A stretch of DNA of 64,000 bases from Ralstonia pickettii (GTDB lineage: Bacteria; Pseudomonadota; Gammaproteobacteria; Burkholderiales; Burkholderiaceae): NCBI RefSeq assembly GCF_001699815.1, contig NZ_MCGB01000025.1:248001-312000 (forward strand), read 5' to 3'. Below the pieces are notes generated by a model. That model was not told the origin of the DNA and did no database searches. It worked only from the letters and a program-made list of their open reading frames with translations. Position numbers and translations under genes: made by a program. Positions within the stretch are counted from its first letter, which is position 1, and each line of letters begins with the position of its first letter. Shown here one piece after another: positions 1 through 9,293 of the stretch.

Positions 1-220
1 CCGACGGCAGTGGAGAGATCGGTAGCCCGGCATGCTTGGCCAGCCAGCGCTCGTGCGGCAGCGTGGGCAGGTAGGCGTCGTCGTGGCGCTCGCGTTCCGT
101 TTCGCGCGCACGCGCGAGCAACCTTTCCAGGCCCGGCAAGGTCAATTGACGGTAAGCGTCATCCGCCACCTCGGCAGCGGCCGCGCAAAACGGGACAATC
201 AGGGTGAGTTCAGGAATCAT
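1..220 (-). CDS. Conserved hypothetical protein, N-terminal part, cut by the window edge
   Basis: An open frame on the minus strand starts at the ATG at 218-220 and runs off the left end without a stop (73 codons visible). The product begins MIPELTLIVPFCAAA and later carries a charged stretch rich in Arg and Glu. It diverges from lolC, with about 70 bp between the starts. The opening resembles a conserved proteobacterial family annotated as RpfE-like or phosphoglycerate-mutase-like regulatory proteins, often found near recJ and lolCD, but too little is present to prove this. Codon use fits the neighbours. Existence is fairly secure; function is not. Confidence 0.6.
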   Translation of the reverse strand, partial: MIPELTLIVPFCAAAAEVADDAYRQLTLPGLERLLARARETERERHDDAYLPTLPHERWLAKHAGLPISPLPS

Positions 221-291
221 GGCTCCGAGATTGTAAACTTCCGGCTTGTCGGCCAGTGAGCTGGACAAATCACACCCACGGGGAACCCCCT

Positions 292-1542
292 TTGAAACTT
301 CCATACGAATGGCAGATCGGCTGGCGGTATACGCGCGCAAGCAAGCGCGCCAGCCGCAATAGCTTCATCTCTTTCATTTCGCTCATCTCCATGCTCGGCA
401 TTGCGCTGGGGGTGGCGGCGCTGATCATCGTGCTTTCGGTCATGAACGGCTTCCAGAAGGAAGTGCGAGACCGCATGCTGTCGGTGCTGGCGCATATCGA
501 AGTGATGGCGCCGAACAGCCTGCCGGACTGGCAGCGTACCGCCAATGAGGCGATGCAGAACAAGGAAGTCATCGGCGCGGCGCCCTACGTGGGCGCACAG
601 GCCATGATCACGCGCGACGAGGCGGTGCGCGGCGTGCTGCTGCGCGGCGTGTCGCCGGCGGACGAGCCGAAGGTGTCGGACATTGCCAAGGATTTCAAAT
701 CGGGCTCGATCGACGATCTGAAACCCGGCGAATTCGGCATCGCCCTGGGCAGCCAGCTGGCCAACGGCCTGGGCGTGCATCAGGGAGACAAGGTCACGCT
801 GGTGGCGCCGCAGGGCACCATCACGCCGGCGGGCGTGTTGCCGCGCCTGAAGCAGTTCACGGTGACGGGCATCTTCGAGTCGGGCCACTACGAGTTCGAC
901 AGCTCCCTCGCACTCGTCAACATGGAAGACGCCGAACGACTGTTCCGCCTCGATGGCCCGACCGGCGTGCGTCTGAAGCTGGTCGACATGGACCGCGCCC
1001 CGCAGGTGGCCGAAGCGCTGTCGCGCACGTTGTCCGGCGAGCTGTACATCCGCGACTGGTCGCGCCAGAACCGCAACTGGTTTGCCGCCGTGAAGACCGA
1101 GAAGAAGATGATGTTCATCATCCTCACGCTGATCATCGCCGTGGCCGCGTTCAACCTGGTGTCAACGCTGGTGATGACGGTGACGGACAAGCAGGCCGAC
1201 ATCGCCATCCTGCGCACCATGGGCGCACAACCCGCGTCGATCATGAAGATCTTCATCGTGCAGGGCGTTGCGATCGGGTTCATCGGCACATTGCTGGGGG
1301 TCGGCTTCGGCACGCTCATCGCTTACAACATCGACGTGATCGTCCCTTTCATCGAGCGTCTTTTCCACGTGCAATTCCTGCCGCGTGACATCTATTTCAT
1401 CAGCGAACTGCCCTCGGACCCCCGCGTGAACGACATTGCAACCATTGGCGTCATTTCCTTCATCCTCGCGTCGGTGGCGACGCTGTATCCAAGCTGGCAC
1501 GCTTCGCGCGTGAATCCGGCGGAGGCACTGCGCTATGAGTGA
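292..1542 (+). CDS. lolC: LolC/LolE-family lipoprotein-releasing ABC transporter permease
   Basis: Inner-membrane permease of the LolCDE complex, which extracts outer-membrane lipoproteins from the inner membrane and hands them to LolA. The 416-residue product has the FtsX/MacB layout: a first membrane helix at about residues 26-52, a large periplasmic domain, then three helices in the C-terminal third. I chose the TTG at 292 because the product then begins [14 protein letters not shown], the usual start of the family. An in-frame ATG at 256 would add 12 unlikely residues. The stop overlaps the lolD start by 8 bp, so the two are translationally coupled. Only one permease gene is visible, so it may serve as both LolC and LolE. 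Confidence 0.93.
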   Translation: MKLPYEWQIGWRYTRASKRASRNSFISFISLISMLGIALGVAALIIVLSVMNGFQKEVRDRMLSVLAHIEVMAPNSLPDWQRTANEAMQNKEVIGAAPYVGAQAMITRDEAVRGVLLRGVSPADEPKVSDIAKDFKSGSIDDLKPGEFGIALGSQLANGLGVHQGDKVTLVAPQGTITPAGVLPRLKQFTVTGIFESGHYEFDSSLALVNMEDAERLFRLDGPTGVRLKLVDMDRAPQVAEALSRTLSGELYIRDWSRQNRNWFAAVKTEKKMMFIILTLIIAVAAFNLVSTLVMTVTDKQADIAILRTMGAQPASIMKIFIVQGVAIGFIGTLLGVGFGTLIAYNIDVIVPFIERLFHVQFLPRDIYFISELPSDPRVNDIATIGVISFILASVATLYPSWHASRVNPAEALRYE

Positions 1543-2263
1543 GGCCGTCATGACTTCGATGGAAGCGCCTGCCGCGGCGCCGCAGGGTGGGGTGGTGCAA
1601 GCCGAAGGGCTGTCCAAGTCGTTCCGCCAGGGCGGGTTGAACGTCGACGTGCTCAAGGGCGTGGATATCCGCATCGGCGTGGGCGAGAAGGTCGCCATCG
1701 TCGGCGCCTCCGGTTCGGGCAAGAGCACGCTGCTGCATGTGCTGGGCGGGCTGGATGAGCCGACGTCGGGCCGCGTCTCTCTGCTCGGCAAGCCCTTCAC
1801 CGCCATGAAAGAGCGCGAGCGCAACACGTTGCGCAACCAGGCGCTGGGCTTTGTCTATCAGTTCCACCATCTGCTGCCCGAATTCACCGCGCTGGACAAC
1901 GTCGCGATGCCACTGCGTATCCGGGGCGTGGAAGAAGCGCAAGCGCGCCACACCGCACAGGCGATGCTCGAACGCGTGGGTCTGGGCCCGCGCACGGCAC
2001 ACCGTCCGGGTGAGCTGTCCGGCGGCGAGCGTCAGCGCGTGGCGATTGCGCGCGCGCTGGTCGGGTCTCCGGCTTGCGTGCTGGCTGACGAGCCTACCGG
2101 CAACCTTGACGATCACACCGCTGGTGAAGTGTTTGACCTGATGCTGGAACTCACGCGCACGCTGGGCACGAGCTTTGTCATCGTCACGCACGATATCGAA
2201 CTGGCCGGCCGCTGCGACCGCATCTTCCGCCTGCGGGACGGCCATCTGCACCAGGAGCGCTAA
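1535..2263 (+). CDS. lolD: Lipoprotein-releasing system ATP-binding protein LolD
   Basis: Cytoplasmic ATPase that powers lipoprotein release by LolCDE. The 242-residue product has Walker [10 protein letters not shown] at residues 57-65, the ABC signature [15 protein letters not shown] and Walker [13 protein letters not shown] followed by the H-loop histidine (VTHD). Length is usual, with about 20 extra Ala/Pro-rich residues at the N terminus. A second ATG 15 bp downstream (1550) is a possible alternative start. It overlaps lolC by 8 bp. Confidence 0.96.
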   Translation: MSEAVMTSMEAPAAAPQGGVVQAEGLSKSFRQGGLNVDVLKGVDIRIGVGEKVAIVGASGSGKSTLLHVLGGLDEPTSGRVSLLGKPFTAMKERERNTLRNQALGFVYQFHHLLPEFTALDNVAMPLRIRGVEEAQARHTAQAMLERVGLGPRTAHRPGELSGGERQRVAIARALVGSPACVLADEPTGNLDDHTAGEVFDLMLELTRTLGTSFVIVTHDIELAGRCDRIFRLRDGHLHQER

Positions 2264-2347
2264 GCCGGCCGGCATGATCGGAAAAGGCGGATTCCACAAG
2301 ACCGCGCTTTCCGGTAGGTTGCCGCTTTCCCCAATGCTGAACCGACC

Positions 2348-3160
2348 ATGTGGATCGATACCCATTGCCACCTCGATGCCAGCGACTTTGATGCCGACCG
2401 TGATGCGGTCGTCGCGCAGGCGCATGCAGCGGGTGTCAACCACATCGTCGTGCCGGCGGTGGCACGCTGGAATTTCGACGCGGTGCGGGCGCTGGCACAT
2501 CGGCATGCCGGTTGCAGTTATGCGCTGGGCATCCATCCGATCTACGCCGCGCAGGCCAGTGAAGAGGACCTCCTCGAGCTGCGCCGCCAAGTCGCCGCGT
2601 CAATGGACGACCCGCGCTTTGTGGCGGTCGGCGAGATCGGCCTCGATTTCTTCATTCCCAACTACGACATTGAACGGCAGAACGCCGTGTTCCGTGCGCA
2701 ACTGCGCATCGCTCGCGAATTCGACCTGCCTGTGCTGATGCACGTGCGCAAGTCGCAAGATCAGGTACAGAGCGCCGCGGCCAAGGCGGGTGTACGCGGC
2801 ATTGCGCATGCGTTCAACGGCAGCCCGGAACAGGCGCATCGCTTTGTCGATTCCGGTTTCAAGCTGGGGTTTGGCGGCGTCTTTACCTTTTCGCGCGCCA
2901 ATCGCGTGCGTCGGCTGGCGCAGGAATTGCCGATCGAGTCGATCGTGCTGGAAACCGACGCGCCTGACCTCGCGCCAGCCTGGCTGGCCGATGATCAATT
3001 CGGGGAGCAGGGCGGTGTGCGCAATGTACCCACGGAAGTCGCGCGCATTGCCGATGCGATGGCGCAACTGCGCGGCATCTCCATTGAGGCGCTGGCCTAC
3101 CAGGCGCGCCGCAACAGCATCGACGCCATTCCCCGCCTGGAAGCGCTCCTGCAAGCCTGA
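2348..3160 (+). CDS. TatD-family metal-dependent hydrolase
   Basis: TIM-barrel metallohydrolase of the TatD DNase family (3'-5' exonuclease or related activity). The 270-residue product has the N-terminal metal site DTHCHLD, the glutamate motif VGEIGLDF, the histidine of LMHVRKS and the late aspartate in LETDAPDLAP. Length is normal. It lies 85 bp after lolD and 9 bp before comEC in the same direction, so it could be co-transcribed with both. Family assignment is firm; which TatD/YcfH/YjjV paralogue it is cannot be told. Confidence 0.92.
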   Translation: MWIDTHCHLDASDFDADRDAVVAQAHAAGVNHIVVPAVARWNFDAVRALAHRHAGCSYALGIHPIYAAQASEEDLLELRRQVAASMDDPRFVAVGEIGLDFFIPNYDIERQNAVFRAQLRIAREFDLPVLMHVRKSQDQVQSAAAKAGVRGIAHAFNGSPEQAHRFVDSGFKLGFGGVFTFSRANRVRRLAQELPIESIVLETDAPDLAPAWLADDQFGEQGGVRNVPTEVARIADAMAQLRGISIEALAYQARRNSIDAIPRLEALLQA

Positions 3161-3169
3161 CGCCCGCAC

Positions 3170-5692
3170 ATGCGTCTCGGGTTGATCGGCTTTGTTGCCG
3201 GCTGCGTGGCATTGCAGATGCAGGCGACGCTGCTGCCGGTGTGGCTGCCGCTTGGCGTGCTGGTGCTCTGTCTGTCGCTGGCCGGTGCCACGCGGCGTCG
3301 GCTGATGCTGTTTCCTGTGTTGCTCGTCGCCAGCACCATCGCGGCGGGCTTTGGCTGGAGCGATTGGCGTGCGCAGCAGCGCATGGCGGTGGCACTCAGC
3401 CCCGCGTGCGAAGGCAAGGACATCATAGCGACCGGCGTGGTGGCTGAGTTGCCGCAGACCGGTGATGACGCCACGCGCTTTCTCTTTCACATCGAATCCA
3501 GCAATGCGGGTGATACCGTGCCGCCCCGCGTGCGCCTGTCCTGGTATGGCCCACGCACGTGGGGCAACGTGGGCGAGGAAGATGCGAAGCCGGACCGACG
3601 CGCTGGCATCCCCGATCTGCAGCCCGGCCAACGCTGGCAACTGACGCTGCGCCTAAAGCGCCCGCACAGCCTGACCAACCCCGGCGGCTTCGATGGCGAA
3701 TACGCGATGCTGGCCGACAACATCCGGGCCGTCGGCTATGTGCGTACAGGCAAGCGCGCGCAGAACATCGCGCTTGGCGAGGCGAGCGCCGGTTTCGGAA
3801 TTGGCGTGGAGCGCTGGCGTGCCAGCGTGCGGCGCCACATCCTCGATGCCCTGCCCGATGGGCGCTACGCGGCTGTCATTGTCGCCCTGGTGGTGGGCGA
3901 CCAGAGCGGCATCGCTCCCGACGACTGGGACCTGTTCCGCCGCACCGGCATCAGCCACCTCGTCAGCATTTCGGGGCTGCACATCACGATGATCGCCGGG
4001 CTGTTTGCAGCGTTGTGGATGGCGCTGTGGCGTCGCTCGTTCTGGCTGGCGCGCTGGCTGCGTACGCCGTTGCCGCTGCGCATGCCGGCCCCGCGCGCAG
4101 GCGCCATCGCGGCCATGCTGGCTGCGTTCGCCTACTGCCTGCTCGTCGGGATGGGCGTGCCGGCGCAGCGCACGCTGCTGATGCTCTCCACCGTAGCCAT
4201 CGCCCGGCTGACCGATCGGAATGTGCCCGCCAGCCTGTCGCTGTGCTGGGCGGCGGCCGTGGTGGCGGTGGTGGACCCGTGGGCCGTCATGTCGGCGGGG
4301 TTCTGGCTGTCGTTCGGCGCGGTGGCGATCATCTTCATCGCCGCGCAGATGGCGCTCGATGGCCATCGCAGTGACAACCCAGATGGCTGGGTCGAACGCA
4401 CGCGCCGTGCGCTCGCTGGCGGTACGCGGATTCAGTTCGCGGTCACATTCGGGCTATTGCCTTTGACTTTGCTGCTGTTCCAGCAGACGTCGGTCGTCTC
4501 TGCTGCGGCGAATGGGCTGGCGATTCCCGCGGTGAGTTTCATGACGACACCGCTGGCGCTGATCGGCGCGGCTCTCCCGGACCCGCTAGCGCAGCCAGTG
4601 CTGATGTTGGCCGAAGCGAGCTTCCGGTGGCTGGTCGTATGGCTTGAATGGCTGGCGAAGCCGCGCTGGTCTGTGTGGGTTGCGCCGGTTGGACCCATGT
4701 GGGCAGTGTTGCTGTCGATGGTTGCGGTGGCGCTATTGCTGGTGCCGGGTGGCTTGCGCGCATGGGTGTGGCGCGCTCAGGGTGCCTTGCTCCTCTTGCC
4801 GTTGGTACTGGCGCGCGAGCCATTGCCATCGCCTGGCGAATTCCGGCTCGTCGCGTTCGACATCGGCCAGGGCGCTGCGGCCTTGGTTGAAACGGCCAAC
4901 CATCGCCTGCTGTTCGACACCGGCCCGCGCTACGGCGACCATGCCGATGCCGCCGCCCGCGTCATCGCTCCCTATCTGCGAGCACATGGCGTGGAAGCGC
5001 TCGACACGCTTGCCGTCAGCCACGAAGACAACGACCACGCCGGTGGCACCGAAACGGTGATCGGCGCGGTGCCGGTGCGCACCATGTTGGCGTCTTTGCC
5101 TCCGGGGCACGCCCTGCGCGGCACGGCCGATGCCAACAACATCGGTTTTGCCGATTGTTTGGCTGGGCAAGCATGGACGTGGGACGGCGTTGTCTTTGAG
5201 GTGCTGCACCCGCGGCGTTTGCCGGCTGAAAGCGAGCGCGTGTCCAGCAACGCCCGCAGTTGTGTGCTGCGTATCGCCAATGGCCGCCACGCCGCCTTGC
5301 TGACCGGCGATATCGAAGCCGCCCAGGAAAGCGCGCTGATCGACGCAGAAACGCCTGAGCGACTGATGGCAGACATCTTGCTTGTGCCTCATCACGGCAG
5401 CAAGACAAGCTCCAGCGGCGCGTTCCTGAACGCGGTTTCTCCGCAAGTGGCGGTTTTCCAGGTCGGCTACCGCAATCGGTACGGACATCCGCATCCGCAG
5501 ATTTGGCAGCGCTACGTAGCGCGCGACATCGACGGGTTGCGCACGGACAAGACCGGTGCCGTCGTCATTCAGACCGACGGCGATGTGCTGGACATCCAGA
5601 CCGCGCGCAAAATGCGGCCGCGGTACTGGTCTTCCGCACAGGAAGTGGAACCCCTGGCAACGGCCACCGGCGCCTTCGACGCCCAGCCGTGA
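3170..5692 (+). CDS. comEC: DNA internalisation protein ComEC/Rec2
   Basis: Inner-membrane channel that carries single-stranded DNA into the cytoplasm during natural transformation. The 840-residue product has an N-terminal membrane and DUF4131 region (about 1-200), a central multi-helix Competence domain (about 220-510, including the conserved GISHLVSISGLHITMIAGL-type segment) and a C-terminal metallo-beta-lactamase domain with SHEDNDHAGG (about 610). Full length and intact. The gene starts 9 bp after tatD. Natural competence is known in Ralstonia, so the gene is probably functional. Confidence 0.95.
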   Translation: MRLGLIGFVAGCVALQMQATLLPVWLPLGVLVLCLSLAGATRRRLMLFPVLLVASTIAAGFGWSDWRAQQRMAVALSPACEGKDIIATGVVAELPQTGDDATRFLFHIESSNAGDTVPPRVRLSWYGPRTWGNVGEEDAKPDRRAGIPDLQPGQRWQLTLRLKRPHSLTNPGGFDGEYAMLADNIRAVGYVRTGKRAQNIALGEASAGFGIGVERWRASVRRHILDALPDGRYAAVIVALVVGDQSGIAPDDWDLFRRTGISHLVSISGLHITMIAGLFAALWMALWRRSFWLARWLRTPLPLRMPAPRAGAIAAMLAAFAYCLLVGMGVPAQRTLLMLSTVAIARLTDRNVPASLSLCWAAAVVAVVDPWAVMSAGFWLSFGAVAIIFIAAQMALDGHRSDNPDGWVERTRRALAGGTRIQFAVTFGLLPLTLLLFQQTSVVSAAANGLAIPAVSFMTTPLALIGAALPDPLAQPVLMLAEASFRWLVVWLEWLAKPRWSVWVAPVGPMWAVLLSMVAVALLLVPGGLRAWVWRAQGALLLLPLVLAREPLPSPGEFRLVAFDIGQGAAALVETANHRLLFDTGPRYGDHADAAARVIAPYLRAHGVEALDTLAVSHEDNDHAGGTETVIGAVPVRTMLASLPPGHALRGTADANNIGFADCLAGQAWTWDGVVFEVLHPRRLPAESERVSSNARSCVLRIANGRHAALLTGDIEAAQESALIDAETPERLMADILLVPHHGSKTSSSGAFLNAVSPQVAVFQVGYRNRYGHPHPQIWQRYVARDIDGLRTDKTGAVVIQTDGDVLDIQTARKMRPRYWSSAQEVEPLATATGAFDAQP

Positions 5693-5721
5693 AAACTTGG
5701 TGGCACAACGGGTTGGCCCCA

Positions 5722-5751
5722 TTGTGGCGGTCAAAACCGCTGTGCTATAAA
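5722..5751 (+). promoter_or_regulatory. Probable sigma-70 promoter of the ATP-grasp/Anbu cluster
   Basis: A TTGTGG box at 5722-5727 is followed after 18 bp by TATAAA at 5746-5751. The spacer holds a small inverted repeat (GCGGT, 4-nt gap, ACCGC, 5727-5740) that could be an operator. A strong ribosome site (AGGGGAGGAAAG) precedes the ATG at 5798. No other promoter-like sequence is obvious between comEC and this gene. Confidence 0.5.
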
Positions 5752-5797
5752 AACCGCGTGCCGCGTACATCGCGCGGCGCCGTCAGGGGAGGAAAGC

Positions 5798-7282
5798 ATG
5801 GCAGTCCGGTTCTACGATGAAATGCTCAGCTGGCATGACGGGGACCGCAACCCCCATGCCGCCGAACCGGCCCCGGCAGCGCTCGTCCAGCAGGGCGAGG
5901 TTCGCGGCCACTACGGACGTTTCGCCGAATGGCTGGGCGCGCAATCCGCCTCGACGCTGCAGAACAAGCGCGCCGAGGCAGACCTGATCTTCCGCCGGGT
6001 CGGTATCACCTTTGCTGTGTACGGCGACAAGGACGATTCGAACAGCGGCACTGAACGCACCATCCCGTTCGACATCATTCCGCGCATCTTCCCCGCAAGC
6101 GAATGGGCCACGCTCGAGCGCGGCCTGCGGCAGCGCGTTGATGCGCTGAACCGCTTCCTGCACGACATCTACCACGAGCAGAACATCCTGCGCGCGGGCG
6201 TCATACCGCCCGATCAGATCTACAACAACGCCCAATACCGCCCGGACATGCTGGGCGTCAACGTGCCGCGCGACATCTACGCGCACGTGGCTGGCATCGA
6301 TATCGTGCGGGCCGGCGAGGGCGAGTTCTACGTGCTGGAAGACAACCTGCGCGTGCCCTCGGGTGTGTCGTATATGCTGGAAAACCGCAAGATGATGATG
6401 CGGCTGTTTCCGGAGTTGTTCGCACGCAATCGTGTGGCGCCGGTTGCGCATTACCCCGACATGCTGCTCGACATGCTGCGCAGCGTGTCGCCGCAGAACA
6501 TTGCGGACCCCACCGTGGTGGTGCTCACGCCGGGCATGTACAACTCGGCATATTTCGAGCACGCGTTCCTGGCACAGCAAATGGGCGTCGAGCTGGTGGA
6601 GGGCCACGATCTGTTCGTGCAGGACGACCACCTCTACATGCGCACGACGCAGGGTCCGCAGCGCATCGATGTCATCTACCGCCGTGTGGACGACGACTTC
6701 CTCGACCCGCTGGTGTTCCGCCCGGATTCTTCGCTCGGCGCAGCGGGGCTGCTGTCGGTCTATCGCGCGGGCAACGTGACGATCTGTAATGCCATCGGCA
6801 CCGGCGTGGCAGACGACAAGTCGATCTATCCGTATGTGCCGGACATGATCCGTTTCTACCTGGGCGAGGAGCCGATTCTGAATAACGTGCCGACATACAT
6901 GTGCCGCCGTCCAGATGACCTGCAATACGTCCTGGACCACATGGGCGAACTGGTGGTCAAGGAGACGCACGGGGCAGGCGGCTACGGCATGCTGGTCGGT
7001 CCGGCTGCCACGCAGGAAGAGATTGCCGCTTTCCGTGAGGTGGTGAAGGCGCGCCCTGATCAATACATCGCCCAGCCCACCTTGGCGCTGTCGACTTGCC
7101 CAACCTATGTGGAGGCTGGTATTGCACCGCGCCACATCGATCTGCGGCCTTTTGTGCTGTCCGGCAAGGACGTGCGCATGGTGCCGGGCGGCCTCACGCG
7201 CGTGGCGTTGCGAGCGGGCTCGCTGGTGGTCAACTCGTCTCAGGGCGGGGGAACGAAGGACACGTGGGTGCTGGAGCGCTGA
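5798..7282 (+). CDS. Circularly permuted ATP-grasp protein (DUF404/DUF407 type)
   Basis: The 494-residue protein belongs to the circularly permuted ATP-grasp type 2 family, predicted to form amide or peptide bonds at the cost of ATP. Visible hallmarks are LEDNLRVPSGVSYMLENR in the middle, KETHGAGGYGMLVGP, and a C-terminal GKDVRMVPGGLTRVAL segment ending in SSQGGGTKDTWVLE. It is the first gene of a cluster with an alpha-E protein, a transglutaminase and Anbu, an arrangement known from comparative genomics but with unknown substrate. Soluble and presumably cytoplasmic. Start supported by an excellent ribosome site 6 nt upstream. Confidence 0.92.
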   Translation: MAVRFYDEMLSWHDGDRNPHAAEPAPAALVQQGEVRGHYGRFAEWLGAQSASTLQNKRAEADLIFRRVGITFAVYGDKDDSNSGTERTIPFDIIPRIFPASEWATLERGLRQRVDALNRFLHDIYHEQNILRAGVIPPDQIYNNAQYRPDMLGVNVPRDIYAHVAGIDIVRAGEGEFYVLEDNLRVPSGVSYMLENRKMMMRLFPELFARNRVAPVAHYPDMLLDMLRSVSPQNIADPTVVVLTPGMYNSAYFEHAFLAQQMGVELVEGHDLFVQDDHLYMRTTQGPQRIDVIYRRVDDDFLDPLVFRPDSSLGAAGLLSVYRAGNVTICNAIGTGVADDKSIYPYVPDMIRFYLGEEPILNNVPTYMCRRPDDLQYVLDHMGELVVKETHGAGGYGMLVGPAATQEEIAAFREVVKARPDQYIAQPTLALSTCPTYVEAGIAPRHIDLRPFVLSGKDVRMVPGGLTRVALRAGSLVVNSSQGGGTKDTWVLER

Positions 7283-7356
7283 ACGCACGCGCAGCGACGC
7301 AACCTGGCAATCGATTGATCGATCCACCGCATATCGGATACGTAGAAGGGAACGCC

Positions 7357-8307
7357 ATGCTCAGCCGCACCGCAGACCACCTTTTCTGGATGGCGCGCTA
7401 CACCGAACGCGCCGAGAACACCGCCCGCATGCTCGACGTGAACTACCAGACCTCGCTGATGCCGCAATCGGCGGAAGTGGCGGAGCAGGGCTGGTGGGCG
7501 ATGCTCGATATATCCGAACTCACGCAGGTTTTTGCCGACCGCTATGGCTTGCTTTCGCGCGACGACGTGATTGACTTCATGGTGCGCGACATGACCAACC
7601 CGTCGTCGATCATGAGCTGCCTGCGCGGCGCGCGTGAGAACGCCCGCGCCGTGCGCGGCTCCCTCACAACGGAAGTGTGGGAAACCATCAACACCACGTG
7701 GCTCGACGTGCAGCGCCTGATTGCCGAAGGCATGCTGCGCGAGGATCCGTCGCAGTTCTTTGAGTGGGTGAAGTTCCGCTCGCATCTGTCGCGCGGCGTG
7801 CAGGTCGGCACCATGCTGACGGACGACGCGTTCCACTTCATGCGGCTGGGCACGTTTCTGGAACGCGCCGACAACACTGCGCGGCTGCTGGACGTGAAGT
7901 TCCAGTCCACGCCCACACGCGATGAAGCCGCCGCAGAGCAGGGCGACTTCTACCACTGGGCCGCCACGCTGCGCTCCGTGTCGGGTTTCGAGGTTTATCG
8001 CAAGATCTATCGCAACGTCATCACGCCGACGCGCGTGGCGGAACTGCTGATCCTGCGCAGCGACATGCCGCGTTCGCTGCTGGCCAGCATGGACGAGGTG
8101 GTTGCGATTCTTTCGACCGTGCGCAACAGTCAATCGGCGGAGACGGAGCGTCGCGCTGGTAAACTGCACGCCGACCTGCGGTACGCCCGCATCGAAGATA
8201 TCTTTTCGGTCGGCCTGCATGCCTGGCTGACCAACTTCCTGGAGCGGATCGGCGACCTGGGCAACGGCATCAGCCAGGATTTCCTGGTGCCGCTCGAGGT
8301 CGCATGA
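7357..8307 (+). CDS. Alpha-E domain protein (DUF403)
   Basis: The 316-residue, largely alpha-helical protein begins MLSRTADHLFWMARYTERAEN, the typical opening of the alpha-E family; a longer upstream frame from 7096 lies inside the ATP-grasp gene and is not used. The family is almost always encoded beside a circularly permuted ATP-grasp enzyme and is thought to be its partner. A distinctive segment WETINTTWLDVQ lies near residue 110, and a second ERADNTARLLDVK repeat echoes the N terminus, hinting at an internal duplication. It lies 75 bp after the ATP-grasp gene. Confidence 0.92.
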   Translation: MLSRTADHLFWMARYTERAENTARMLDVNYQTSLMPQSAEVAEQGWWAMLDISELTQVFADRYGLLSRDDVIDFMVRDMTNPSSIMSCLRGARENARAVRGSLTTEVWETINTTWLDVQRLIAEGMLREDPSQFFEWVKFRSHLSRGVQVGTMLTDDAFHFMRLGTFLERADNTARLLDVKFQSTPTRDEAAAEQGDFYHWAATLRSVSGFEVYRKIYRNVITPTRVAELLILRSDMPRSLLASMDEVVAILSTVRNSQSAETERRAGKLHADLRYARIEDIFSVGLHAWLTNFLERIGDLGNGISQDFLVPLEVA

Positions 8308-8333
8308 CCCTGCAGGGCATTGTGCATACATCG

Positions 8334-8357
8334 GGGCGCCGCTTTCGGGCGGCGCCC
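8334..8357 (+). promoter_or_regulatory. Strong hairpin covering the transglutaminase translation start region
   Basis: GGGCGCCGC at 8334-8342 pairs perfectly with GCGGCGCCC at 8349-8357 across a 6-nt loop. The hairpin ends 8 nt before the GTG start at 8366, where a ribosome site should lie. No T run follows, so it is not a classical terminator. It may be an RNA-processing or stability element, or may throttle translation of the downstream gene. Confidence 0.5.
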
Positions 8358-8365
8358 GTGTCATC

Positions 8366-9211
8366 GTGAAATACCAAATTCGACATACGACGGTCTACCG
8401 TTATGCCGAGCCGCTGCGCCACAGCGTGCATGAGCTGCGGCTGACGCCTCGCAGCGGCGAGCTGCAGCAGGTGGAGAGCTGGCAGATCCACGCGCCTGGC
8501 AACCTCACGCGCGCCACCGACGGTTTCGGCAACATCGTCCACCACTTCACTCTCGGCAACCGTACGGAAGACGTCATCATCGACGCGCGCGGCATTGTCG
8601 AAGCGTTTCCTGCGGGCTCGCCTGGCAGCCAACGGTTTGTCGAAGCACGCGAGCAGGGGCGCTATCGCGTTTCGCCGCTGTATTTTCTGAGCGCCACGCC
8701 GCTGACTTCCGCGCCCGCCGAGATGATCGACTTTGCGCGCGAGCATGCACTGGTGCACGGCGACGCAGAATCTGCCGTGCGCCTGGCGCAAGCCATTGCC
8801 ACGCGTGTGCGCTACAAGCCGAACACCACTCACGTCGGCACGGCCGCTGCGGAGGCGTTTGGCCTGGGCACGGGCGTATGCCAGGACCAGGCGCAGGTGA
8901 TGGTCGCGTGCTGCCGGGCACTGGGCGTGCCGGCGCGCTATGTCAGCGGCTATTTCCAAGCCGTGGGCGAGGAAGACCTTGCCAGTCATGCCTGGGCCGA
9001 CGTCTGCCTCGATGCCGAATCCCACACGTGGTGCAGCATCGACGTCACCCACCAATGCTTTACCGATGCGCGCCATATCCGGTTGGCGGTCGGGCGTGAT
9101 TACCAGTCGGCTGCGCCGGTTCGCGGCGTGCGGCAGGGCGGGGGTGCTGAGACGCTGGATGTCAGCATCTCCATCGAGCCGCTGCCCGCCGAGGCTGCGC
9201 AAGTGAATTGA
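8366..9211 (+). CDS. Transglutaminase-like cysteine protease family protein
   Basis: The 281-residue product has the two-part structure of bacterial transglutaminase-like proteins: an N-terminal beta region (KYQIRHTTVYRYAEPL, about 1-95) and a papain-like core with a plausible triad Cys172 (GVCQDQAQ), His208 (ASHAWADV) and Asp226 (CSIDVTHQ). The GTG start at 8366 gives the conserved family N terminus. No signal peptide is visible. In the Anbu cluster it is presumed to cleave or exchange amide bonds opposite to the ATP-grasp ligase; this is inference. It has no clear Shine-Dalgarno and is preceded by a strong hairpin. Confidence 0.9.
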   Translation: MKYQIRHTTVYRYAEPLRHSVHELRLTPRSGELQQVESWQIHAPGNLTRATDGFGNIVHHFTLGNRTEDVIIDARGIVEAFPAGSPGSQRFVEAREQGRYRVSPLYFLSATPLTSAPAEMIDFAREHALVHGDAESAVRLAQAIATRVRYKPNTTHVGTAAAEAFGLGTGVCQDQAQVMVACCRALGVPARYVSGYFQAVGEEDLASHAWADVCLDAESHTWCSIDVTHQCFTDARHIRLAVGRDYQSAAPVRGVRQGGGAETLDVSISIEPLPAEAAQVN

Positions 9212-9252
9212 GCATCTCTTCCAAGCGCGCGGATGGGTTCTGATCGCCGCGC

Positions 9253-9258
9253 TAGAAT
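9253..9258 (+). promoter_or_regulatory. Candidate -10 box of the Anbu gene
   Basis: TAGAAT at 9253-9258 lies about 35 bp before the Anbu ATG, in the 82-bp gap after the transglutaminase gene. The same hexamer precedes several other genes in this window (accA, yejA, the tRNA). No good -35 is evident. It suggests Anbu can be transcribed apart from the upstream genes. Confidence 0.4.
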
Positions 9259-9293
9259 GCCCTCAACCACCGTTTCCGTTTGTTGTTTCGCCC

